Shown: positions 54,438 to 64,000 of the stretch, piece after piece
Layout: the number at the start of each line of letters is the position of its first letter
How positions within the stretch are numbered: position 1 is the first letter of the stretch
Assembly: GCA_947652605.1 (NCBI GenBank)
Contig: OX393577.1
Location: forward strand, 6,014,868-6,078,867
DNA from: Elmis aenea
Taxonomy: Eukaryota; Arthropoda; Insecta; Coleoptera; Elmidae
Length of the DNA: 64,000 nt
Direction: 5' to 3'
The notes under the pieces: model-generated
Database searches by the model: none
Told to the model about the DNA's origin: nothing
What the model saw: the letters and a program-made list of their open reading frames with translations, nothing else
Position numbers and translations under genes: made by a program

Positions 54438-56940
54438 ATGTTGCAATGGATAGCAGGAATTACTTTGTTAGTAATAGGATTTGTTTTTGTTATACATCAA
54501 GCAGAAAGTTGCAATGAGGCAGTCTGTGGCAGCGTCGTAAGCAAATGCTTGCTAACCCAGTCATGCAAATGTGATTTAAAAAACTGCACTTGCTGCAAGG
54601 AATGTTTTAGCTGTCTAAGTTATTTGTACAGCGAATGCTGTTCGTGTGTAGGTGAGCCATTTTGATTACTAGAGTGTGTAAGTATGATCGATGTTAACGA
54701 TTCATAATTTACAGATATGTGTCCAAAACCTAATGATACGGGAGGAAGTTCGCTTAGTAAACAGTCCCATGTTGAGGATTTTGCAGAAAAAGTCTCAGGA
54801 CTATTCCAAGTTCTTACAGAGTATCCCGATCCTCATGATCGTTGGAAAAGCTTTACCTATCCTGTTGATTTGGAGATTTTCGCTCCAAAGAAGGAAATAA
54901 AATTACATTTACGTATGTACCACTAGAAATTACTGATATTATTAAAAAAAAGGTTGTTAATAAAGTCTTATAACTTGGGTATACGCATTAATACCATAAA
55001 AAAAAAATTTTTACTCAAAAACTAGGTTTTGGAGGAAAAGAAATAATAAAAAAGTTTCTAAATAAATGAACCTTTTAAATAAAATTTTTAAATTGCAAAA
55101 TTTCAGGCATACAAAAAGTTCTGATTAAAAAACCAACAGGGGTCGCACTTTTCAACCCCCTGTGAAGGTGGGAGATGATTAAATATATAACTACAAGAAA
55201 GCTTTTAATAAGTACAAAACATATACCAAATAATCATTCTCCTACATGTATCCAAATTTGAGAAATAAAATAAAAATCTAATTTTACCTCACCCCTTTTG
55301 GGGGGTGTAACTCTGAAAGGAGGCATCTAAGAGAAAAAATTATATAAAAGTCCCCCTTAATTTTCGATAAGGAATTACCTCCTGAATTTTTTCGTATTAA
55401 CATATTACATGCAAATAATTGTAGCTAAAAGTTTATTTATTTATTAATTGTCATTAATATTATTTACAGAAAGTGTGGAGCAGGAAGTAGCTCCAATTAA
55501 AGCAAATATGACTACATTAAATTGTACCGTGGCCTTTATGTCACAATGTTTGAGTTCAAATAAATGCAGGAACCATTGCCAGTCGATGGGGGCATCAAGT
55601 TACCGATGGTTTTATGATGGATGTTGCGAGTGCATAGGTGAAAACTGCATAAATTATGGAATTAATGAAAGCAGGTAAATTATTTTCATACATCCAGTAA
55701 ATAAACTAAATCTGCCACACCTTGTTTTCTTTTGTTTTCATAGCCTACTGTTTTTCTTAAAAGAAAACTAAAAAACCTTTGTAACTTGCGTATTATTAAA
55801 AATAAATACATCAATCCTTATAAATTTGGAATGAGATAAAAATATGGAATTTAAATACATCATGGCCAACTAAAGCTTCCATATAAAAAAACGTAATTTT
55901 GTGTCATAACTTTTTAAAGGCATGCGTTAAAACTTTTTTTTTAGTATCATTGAATTTTACAATAAAATATCTAAAAATATTCTTGCTATTTCTTTTCGAT
56001 TTTTACAGCAATAACGGAGCTATGACGTTATAAATATGACAAAAAAACAGGTTTTTTTTCCGATAACTCCAAAACCGGAAATGATAGAATATTTTTGAAA
56101 ATTGTTCTGAGCTTGTCTCAAAAAACTGCACATTTTTGGTAATTTAACCGTTTCTCTATCTTGACCATTAAGCGAGAAACCCATACAATCCCATCGATTT
56201 TGGACCACCCTGTACACTAAAGTAATTCATTATTTGTGTCATAATAAATTTGAGGTTATAATATATTTTCTTTTCTATTTTTAATGTCAGTTCTAGTAAA
56301 TATTAATATGTTGCAAAATTGCCAGTTCATTATGTTGAAAAACCCCCCTATTTATATTCTAAAGCTTAACACTTTCAATAAATTGTTTGTATAAGCATAT
56401 GTTTCGAATTTAAAAGTGTGCAATGACACTTTCCGATTTATAAAATACTAAAAATCAATTTAAAGCGCGTAAACAATCATATTGCAACCAAGATGCAAAA
56501 TTTTAAACAATAACCAATTCAAAATATATGAATTAATATTTGAAAATAGTATTATGAAACAAATTTTTGTAAAAACCCTTTATTGGGCACATTGATAACA
56601 GTGTAAATATTAAATATGTACTTATGTGGTGTTGATATTCATGTTTTTAGCATATTACTAAGTAAGATTTAAATGTAAAGTTGTAAATTTTTAAAAGCTA
56701 ATATTGTTTGAATATTTTATCAAGGCACAAAATTGTTAAAATTGTGCAATTAATTACATTAATTACCACATCACATTATAAAATGTATTTACAGCTTCAT
56801 TGTAATATTAATTGGTACAAACTCTTTCAATATTTAGATGCAGACAATGTTCCCTGAAGGACGAACTATCGGCTGATGCCTATATGACTGATGCGGACTT
56901 GGATTATGGTGAAAATTTTGACTACGATGATACTCTGTGA
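54438..56940 (+). CDS. tsg: Twisted gastrulation, secreted BMP-binding protein
   Basis: Four coding exons: 54438-54651, 54715-54912, 55470-55674 and 56838-56940 (splice phases 1, 1, 2; all GT-AG), giving 239 aa. The family binds BMP ligands together with Chordin/Sog outside the cell and tunes dorsal-ventral signalling. A hydrophobic signal peptide (about 1-24) is followed by the N-terminal cysteine-rich domain CNEAVCGSVVSKCL...CKC...NCTCCKECFSCL...ECCSCVDMC, including an NCT glycosylation site where vertebrate proteins have one. A middle part carries LFQVLTEYPDPHDRW. The C-terminal domain has NCTV, CRNHCQSMGASSYRWFYDGC and CECIGENCINYG, with the typical SMGAS.YRWF. The end is an acidic tail (DADLDYGENFDYDD). 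An acceptor seven bases before the ATG indicates a noncoding first exon. Introns 2 and 3 carry remnants of palindromic elements. Confidence 0.96.
54990..55400. repeat. Truncated single arm of the 45.4-46.5 kb MITE family
   Basis: In tsg intron 2. Follows the right arm of the paraplegin intron 6 element: TTTTTACTCAAAAACT, GGGGTCGCACTTTTCA, GGTGGGAGATGATT, GGGGTGTAACT and CTGAATTTTTTCG. The centre and both termini are missing. Confidence 0.7.
55715..56218. repeat. Single-arm repeat ending CACCCTG, relative of 1395-1880
   Basis: In tsg intron 3. Shares GTAACTTGCGTATTATTAAA, GTGTCATAACTTTTTAA and CAATAACGGAG with the interior of the element at 1160-2022. It ends GGACCACCCTG|TA, linking that interior to the CAGGGTG-ended group. 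Confidence 0.65.
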
Positions 56941-57311
56941 ATGTTAGTCTTAAATAAGTATTTTGCGTCGTTTCATATATTGTACAATATTATGCTTAAA
57001 AATAGTTAGTTGCAATCTCCTCTTTGCTTTCGTAAGTACAACAAGATTGGATGATGTAGCATCTCATTGGATACCTTTATTATAGTTTACGCCTTTAAAA
57101 CTTATTTTAAAGAAGATGTAAAATATTATTAATTTAATAATGTTTAAGAGATTAATTTTATTGTTATTAGATTTAGATGTACAAATGATTAGTTTATAGC
57201 TAGTAATACTGATATAGGGTAAGGTGTTTGATAATTGGACAGTATTAGATTTAAATGAGGCACATATATTTGTATATTTCGAAATTTTATAAATATTAAT
57301 TATACGATTTT

Positions 57312-57317
57312 TATTAA
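57312..57317 (+). terminator. Possible polyadenylation signal of tsg
   Basis: ATTAAA about 370 bases after the stop, followed by a T-rich tract at 57340-57350. It is the best candidate seen. The 3' UTR would be about 390 nt. Confidence 0.35.
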
Positions 57318-57691
57318 AGATGTATTGAAATCTTACTGGATTTTTTTGTTAAAAAAAACTAATTGAGCCACATCGTAAAGGTGAAATTTTATCACTGTAT
57401 TATTTACTTGTGAAGAGGCAGACCCAGTCATAGGGTGTGCGAAAATTTATTCGGGGCTGAAAATTAAGAGTAAATGTGTTTTTTTCAAATCTAATTTATT
57501 ATAAAAAAAACATTGCCGGTGCAGAACTGTGCTACCCGCAGGGCCATGTGCGATACACCCCCTGCACTCTCCTTTCCCCAGCTCTGTAAAGAAGACCCAG
57601 AGCCTGAAATCATCTTAAAATGTATATTTATTTTAAAAAATTGTTGCCAGATTCCCTGTTAAAAAAATATGATTTTGTGTGGTTGTTTATA

Positions 57692-58948
57692 CAGGGTGTC
57701 CCAGACATAAGCGTCCGCAGGGGAGGGCAAACGGGGAACTTGCCTCCCCCCCTGGGATCGAGTAAAAAATGGTACTTGTAAAAACAAATCATAAAAATTA
57801 AGACTAAATTAAAATTTATATATTGTCATTTGCTCCCTGAAAATTTTTCTGCGTACGCCCATGGTCCCAGATAATATTTCTAGCATGGGGATATCGCTTA
57901 TCATAAGAGATGCAGGTTTGCTTAAATTAGATGAATTATACTTAGAAATAATTCATCTAATTTAAGCAAACCTGTATCTCTTAGAAATGAGAGGAGCTAC
58001 GGTCAATTTTTAAAAGTAGAAAATTCCTCGTACTTCAGATGTTATGGCAAAAAATATGAAAATGTTGAATTTCTTTTTTCTCTCATAACTTAATTATCTT
58101 AAACATTAGAACATTTTTATTTGTACCTTCTTAAGGTACTTTTTTGTGTAGAATATATCTGTTATTTTAGATTTTTTTAAACACACTATTTTTGAGATAT
58201 TACCCCTAATTAAATTTTTTCTTATGGGTCACGAAGTTGGCTAAGGAATAGGTAAATGTGCTTTTTTTCTCTTTTTAATGAGATACTACTTGCCATATCT
58301 ATTTTTATAAATAAGTCACTAAATCAAGAAAAACCGTTTTTTACCAATTACTCATCAAGCAATCTAGGAAAAAGGAAACAAAATACAACTATCGGATTAC
58401 ACAACCATACTATAAAATTCTAATAAATGATACTGCAGACAACTGATACTGTTATTTGACATTTAGTTGGTTGTTTTTTGTTTTTATTTTCATAGATAGC
58501 TTGATAAGTGATTGGTAAATACGATTATTCTTAATTTTGCGACTTATTTATAAAAATAGATATAACAAGTAATATCTTATTTAAAAAAAAGAAAAAAGCG
58601 TATTTAACTGTTTCATAGTCAACTTCGCGGCCCATAAGAAAAAATGTAGTTAGTGGTAAAATCTCAAAAATGGTAAGTGATTAAAAAAATCCAAAATAAC
58701 AGTTACATTCTCCATTAAAACGTACCAAAAGAAAGTACTAATAAAATTGATCTAATGATGAAGACGAAAAAAGAAATTCAACATTTTCATATTTTTTGCT
58801 ATAATATCTGAAGTAAGAGGAATTTTGTACTTTTAAAAATTGATTGTAGCTCCTCTCATACTTGGGAATAATTCATCTAATTTAAATACACCTGTATCTC
58901 TTATAATAAGAGAGATCCCCAATGTGGAATGTTACCTGGGACACCCTG
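57692..58948. mobile_element. 1.26-kb palindromic MITE with nested insertions
   Basis: TA-flanked (57690-57691 and 58949-58950), ends CAGGGTGTCCCAG and CTGGGACACCCTG. The arms match those of 14405-15480 (GGGATCTCGCTTATCATAAG-type ends, TTGATTTAGTG... inner parts) and meet near 58430. The left arm is interrupted by a hAT-like MITE (57706-57863) and contains an extra small hairpin at 57904-57983. No coding capacity. Confidence 0.85.
57706..57863 (+). mobile_element. hAT-like MITE with perfect 8-bp target duplication
   Basis: The octamer GTCCCAGA flanks it on both sides (57698-57705 and 57864-57871). The element starts CATAAGCGTCCGCAGGGG and ends CTGCGTACGCCCATG, 158 bp. The joined flanks restore the CAGGGTGTCCCAGATAAT expected of the host palindrome, so it inserted after that element. 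Same family as 32455-32636 and 17553-17640. Confidence 0.9.
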
Positions 58949-59133
58949 TATGTCATAAATATGATACTTGCATTAAACGTCATTTACAAAAATGAGGTTA
59001 ATTATAATTTTTATACCCACAGATACACAATCACACATACGAAGCTACATACAATATATGGTAAGTCATTTGGTGGCCACACCAGCTTGTTGGGGCTAAG
59101 TTCCATAAAACTGCCTCACAATGACTTTCTGTA

Positions 59134-59390
59134 ATTGAAGACCTTGGTGCAAGAAGGGGATATGTGCAAAAAAGTAAAAAAATAAGACTTGTACAGAAAT
59201 GGATTTTAAAATTTGCGCTTTTCATATGGTGCAAATGTGGGATAAGTAGGGCTTAGAAAAATAATTTCTATAAGCCCTACTTATCCCACATTTGCATCAT
59301 ATGAAAAGCGCATATTTTAAAACCCATTTCTGTACAAGTTTTTTTTTTACATTTTTGCACATATCCCCTTCTTGCACCAAGGTCTTCAAT
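59134..59390. mobile_element. 257-bp near-perfect hairpin element
   Basis: Arms 59134-59255 and 59270-59390 are almost exact inverse copies (ATTGAAGACCTTGGTGCAAG ... its complement), with a loop of about 14 bases. TA flanks both ends (59132-59133 and 59391-59392). No relation to the CAGGGTG ends. No coding capacity. The frames 58922-59134 and 59031-59234 are by-products. Confidence 0.85.
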
Positions 59391-59392
59391 TA

Positions 59393-62132
59393 TACTTTGC
59401 AGTTATTCACAAAATTCTTCTTAAAGGCCTATAATACTTGATATAGCTATAACAAAAGTTACAATGATAGGACACGAGAGGCAATAATTAATAACAATAA
59501 CATTTAAATAAGACATATATTTTCAATGTTAAAATTTTACAAACATAAATCGTACAATAAAGTATTTAATTTTTACCTAAATACCAATAAATAATTTAAG
59601 CTAAACCATTTTAGATATAACAGTATAGACGATAAAAAAGTATAAAAAGTGTAAATACGTTTGTACCAGACAAACGTTATATAAAAAGTCAACGATTTAC
59701 ATCTAAATATAGTCTACATACATGACTAGAATATCAAAAGCATTTTAAATTTCTAGAAGATTAAAGTTTACAACATCTATAATATATGTAACCATTCAGA
59801 TTTATGCAAAAGAAATTATTTAACACCGATTGGTCTTGAAAAACTGCCCATTTTTGCGCCTGCGCATAAGATCACATATTTGGGCGTTGCGACCAAACAA
59901 CGGATTGGTAATGGCAAAGACAAGACTATAGTTAGTCACGCAAATACTCAGTGTGTTCCAAGTGGTAAATACGCAATATAAAAATTCACACTTGATTATT
60001 TTGTTAAATGTTATGTCAGACTGGCTTTAAACACTTACTAAAAATGACAACGAAAAAACTAGAACTAGCCGAACTTTAAACAATTACAAGAAACATTTAG
60101 AATTATGTATCATGGAATAATATTACTTACTTTTTAGCAATTATGCTACTGATGGCATTCATTATATTCAAATCTGAATATGTTTGCTAAAAATTAATAA
60201 TGATTCGAGTTATTTTTCAATCAACATTAACCACAATATCCATAATATTTATGGTTTATGTACATATATTAAACAATAATAAATACCTATGTGATTATTA
60301 CTGTTAAACTAATCTAACAAATAGGATTTTTGGCACTTTGTTACATTTTAAAATGTAAAAGTATGCACTATGTACCAGCATAATTTTAAGTTTAATTCTG
60401 AAAACGATTTAAACTGGCCACAAATGGTAAAACAATTGCCATTTTGATACATATCCAGACTTGCAACACTACTTTTTGTTTTTAGTTATCAAATGTTTAA
60501 TTAGTGTCATCATTTGTTAAACAGTAAAATACATAACATCTATTAAACTGATACTAAGACCAAGTTAAGCCGAGTTCCATGCAATATAAAATAAATAAAC
60601 ACCTAAAAGTTATTATTAATAGCCTTTAAAATAACTGGCCAACAAATACCTGCTTTGTAGCTATTACATGCTACTAAAAATGCCCTTTTTAGCATCTACG
60701 AAGAGTGAGGAACTTAGTTACTACTAATAATAATTATTATTAACATTTAACAGTGTCTGACAAATACTGTTAATTAAAAGTCGATTAATGAAATGGTATT
60801 AAGTTACATGCAAACCATTCTCTATCTTTATACACTAAATATATTTATTCAAATATTTATTGATATTGGCAATGGCATTATTAATTGGAAAACATTTTAA
60901 ACATAATTATTTGAATAATTTAAATTTCATTTTGAATCATATTATAATTATAATGATAAAATAATAGAATTTATACTCTACATTCTCCATTTTCCTTATG
61001 CAGTTTTTAAACGAATCTTTGTTTGAATGCCATTTTATCACCAACAACACATTTTGATTTGTTTTAAAGAAGTCCTTACAACATAGGACGAACTATTGGT
61101 TTACTAATTTTATCATAATTTTATACTTGAAGTGTGGTGGGCTTGGGAGTTTTTTAGCCCTACAAATTAGGCTTAAAATACTCTGGTATCAATCTCTTCA
61201 GTTGCAGATTTTGTGGTTAATGTAGACAAAACATTGCTACATAATAAAAAAAAATGTGAATTGCATGTGAGTTGCATGTAGCAAAGTTTCAGTTAAAAAT
61301 TTTGGCAACGTTGTATATCTTACCAAGATATAATTATTAGTTAAAATCTAATGTGTATATGGTAATGCCCACAATTAGTATTCTATGTAAGTACATGAGG
61401 TGAAATAATTTTTAAAAAACAATATTTGTTAACAGCAAGAACTTTGGTCCATCGAAATCTTATAGGCTACACTATTTGGTACATAATAATAATAAATATT
61501 GTTTACTTCGCTGTTAAAAAAAAACAGCTCGCAATAGTAACACCTAGTTTAAAATCAACTATAATAATAATCGCCAATAACTACAAACATCCGGTCAAAA
61601 CAGATGAAAATGTCAAAAACAATTTAATTGGTCATTTTAAAAGTGACACAAGTCAAACCAGCTCTCAAACGAATTAGTTGTTTTTGAAAGGACCAATCAG
61701 TATTGACACTCTTTTAAAGTTACCAACACAAATAATTTTAGTAAATAAAACATTAAATCATATCACAGTAACATCAATTTATGAGTAATCCAGGACATAT
61801 CATCTTTTTTTTAAAGCTCAGGCTCCATTATTCCTGTTAATGTTGCTGTACAAAAGTAAAGCTCACATTGGAGCAAAGCTATTATTCCTATTCCTGTGGA
61901 TTTTTATTGATATTAAAAGGCTGAGAATGTCGCTTGGTAAAACTGTGAACACGATCATTTTTCATAGTTACTGAATGACGTAATCGGTGCACCTTAAGAC
62001 AATAAAAATTTCTCTTTTAAATATCAATACAAAATTTGTATTATTTCCAATTGTTGAACAGAAGAGTGATACGCATACGATGCTAGAAAACTTTTAGAAA
62101 ATATGAAGTTAGCAGGCAGTGGGAGACATATA
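59393..62132. other. Gene-free AT-rich DNA
   Basis: No exon, repeat pair, RNA gene or promoter recognised. The open frame 61426-61677 has no domain and no splice support. Confidence 0.45.
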
Positions 62133-62957
62133 CAGGGTGATTCAAATTCGAGGGCGACCATGGGGATTTCGCTTATTACTGAAGATAGAGGGTAGGTTTA
62201 AATTTGGCAAAGTTGCTAAATTTTATGCTCAACAATGATATTAAAACAGATTTGAAATATCTTCAACTGTTTTTGAAAAATTTAAAAAAACTGAAAAAAT
62301 TACTTCGCTTTTTTGCTATAACTTTTTTATTTATAATTTTTTTATTAAATCTGTAAAAACTTTTACATGGCCACTCTTAATTTTACCTTTAATGGTGCCA
62401 TCAATTTTTTGTTGTGCCGATTCCGTTTTGTTTTACAGGTAGGTACTAACTTTTTAATTTCTTATAGGCGACAAACTTGATTTTCATCTAGTTATTAGAT
62501 ACTTTGAATAAATGAAAACCTTTTTCTTATGTATGTTGTTTATGTAAATAACAATCATGTAATACATTTTTTGAAATCAGAAAAATAAGTTCTAGCTAAC
62601 TAGATGAAAATCAAGTTTGCCGACCATAAGAAATTAAAAAGTTAGTACCTATAAAACAAAACGGAATCGGCACAGCAAAAAATTGATGGCACCATTAAAA
62701 GTAAAATAAAAAGTGGCCAAGTAAAAGTTTTTACAGATTTGAAAAATATAAATAAACAAAAAATTTACAGCAAAAAAACGAAAAGTATTTTTTTCAGTTT
62801 TTTAATTTTTTTTTAAAAAACAGTTGAAGATATTTCAAATCTGTTTTAATATTATTGATGAGCATAAAATTTAGCAACTTTGCCAAATTTAAACCTACCC
62901 TCTATCTTCAGTAATAAGCGAGATCCCCATGGTCGCCCTCGAATTTAAATCACCCTG
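62133..62957. mobile_element. 0.83-kb palindromic MITE, CAGGGTG termini
   Basis: TA at both junctions (62131-62132 and 62958-62959), ends CAGGGTGATT and AAATCACCCTG. The arms share GAGGGCGACCATGGGGAT, GATAGAGGGTAGGTTTAAAT and GTTGAAGATATTTCAAATC-type blocks and meet near 62545. Its end-proximal GGGGAT..CGCTTATTA resembles that of the 14.4-kb and 57.7-kb elements, though the interiors differ. Confidence 0.85.
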
Positions 62958-62959
62958 TA

Positions 62960-64000
62960 GATTAAGAGCTACTGCACACTATGACTTGATTCGTACAACA
63001 GTTTATTTAGAGTAGGTATGACGGCCGATTTCAGAACAAGCAAACAATTTCGTAGGTAAACCTGTGCATATTAAAACGACTTATTTGCACTCTTTTTTAT
63101 GATGCGATCAGTATTACAATGTAACTGTAGAAAAATGCTGTTATTTGTACTGGTTAATACAAGTAAAAACAATTGAATAAACAGTACTGAGTGCAACCAA
63201 TAAACAGCACAGGAGAGGGGGTAAAGCGGGAGTCTACAGTGACACTACTTGACACTTTCATAAAACAATTGAAGTCTTAGGAGTGACCTTGTGAGTCACT
63301 GGTTGGAAAATTTTTAGCAGATTCTTCTCTTCTATTAGTAATCAGATTTATCTATTTCTCCTTCATCTACTTTATTCAAGAGGGCCCATCAAACGCGGTG
63401 CAGGGCCTGGAGCAAATTTTTTTGAGGGCTCTTGCCTTTTGGTGCACATCATTCAAAATTATTTTGTTTTATCTTGCATATTTCATTTTCATCTTAGCAA
63501 TTGTTTGTGTCTTATAAAGCGCAGGTCTCCATTAGTTGCGCGGTTCAGAGCCAAGTATTTTGACAGAAAGACATGTGTGTGAAGGAGCTCTTAAGTGTAA
63601 AATGTTTTAGAATATAATTATTTAGTTTCATAAAAGTGTTAAAACAAACAACGAATCAAATAATTATTCATTGTTCTCTATATTCTGTGATACTTTGTGT
63701 CATCAACTCCCTATTACATACGTATTATGTATATTATTTTTCTTTGTTTGAATTGATTGACAAGAACACTTTTGGCAATATTGAGAACTACATCCAGATG
63801 TTTTTGAAAACAATCACTTAAAATTTTTTGAAGCAAGCTTTAACCGATTTCAAGGCTTTAGCAATAAATGGAGTTACACAGGAATATTAAAAAGATATTT
63901 TTTCACTAGATTGTCTGCAAAACACAAGCCACTAAATATCATACTATTGCTGTCGATACGAAATCTCCACATTGTGATAGTACCGATAACAACTCCTATA
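62960..64000. other. Gene-free DNA
   Basis: No gene seen. A GC-richer scrap at about 63380-63435 (GAGGGCCCATC, GGTGCAGGGCCTGGAGC) looks like a degraded transposon end, but no partner or duplication was found. Confidence 0.4.

Overview
The window is AT-rich nuclear DNA from an animal, almost certainly an insect. Three protein genes with short, GT-AG-spliced exons can be rebuilt from the sequence. The rest is mostly introns and intergenic DNA packed with degraded non-LTR retrotransposons, mariner and hAT remnants, Helitron-like pieces and long palindromic non-autonomous elements. The GMC oxidoreductase type, the twisted gastrulation gene and the repeat style suggest a beetle, but this is inference and no species can be named. 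No bacterial genes, CRISPR arrays, rRNA, convincing tRNA or viral genes were seen.

Layout. 1-900: CpG-rich patch followed by a TATA/Inr-like core promoter, with no coding exon that can be tied to it. 1-35 kb: gene-poor and repeat-dominated. It holds palindromic MITEs (2.1-2.7, 14.4-15.5, 19.3-19.9, 22.8-23.6 kb), a broken mariner (6.6-7.5 kb), at least three non-LTR families, mostly 5'-truncated (9.0, 12.0, 17.7, 20.3, 25.9, 26.5-28.3, 30.5, 34.6 kb), and a hAT element with a perfect 8-bp target duplication (22.4-23.8 kb). 35.3-39.3 kb, minus strand: a complete three-exon secreted GMC oxidoreductase (625 aa) whose usual first catalytic histidine is replaced by serine. 41.7-49.2 kb, plus strand: a complete ten-exon paraplegin (SPG7-type m-AAA protease, 779 aa) with two >1-kb perfect-architecture hairpin elements in its introns. 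54.4-56.9 kb, plus strand: a complete four-coding-exon twisted gastrulation gene (239 aa). 57-64 kb: two more long palindromes, one carrying a nested hAT-like MITE with a perfect 8-bp target duplication, plus a short near-perfect hairpin.

The three genes are functionally unrelated: a secreted or lumenal flavin oxidase-like protein, a mitochondrial inner-membrane protease and an extracellular BMP modulator. No operon-like or pathway relationship is implied. The most distinctive theme is a set of TA-flanked palindromic elements ending in CAGGGTG/CACCCTG. Seven near-complete copies with different interiors lie in 64 kb, several of them mosaic or nested. Two lie inside paraplegin introns, where they would give kilobase-scale RNA hairpins when transcribed.
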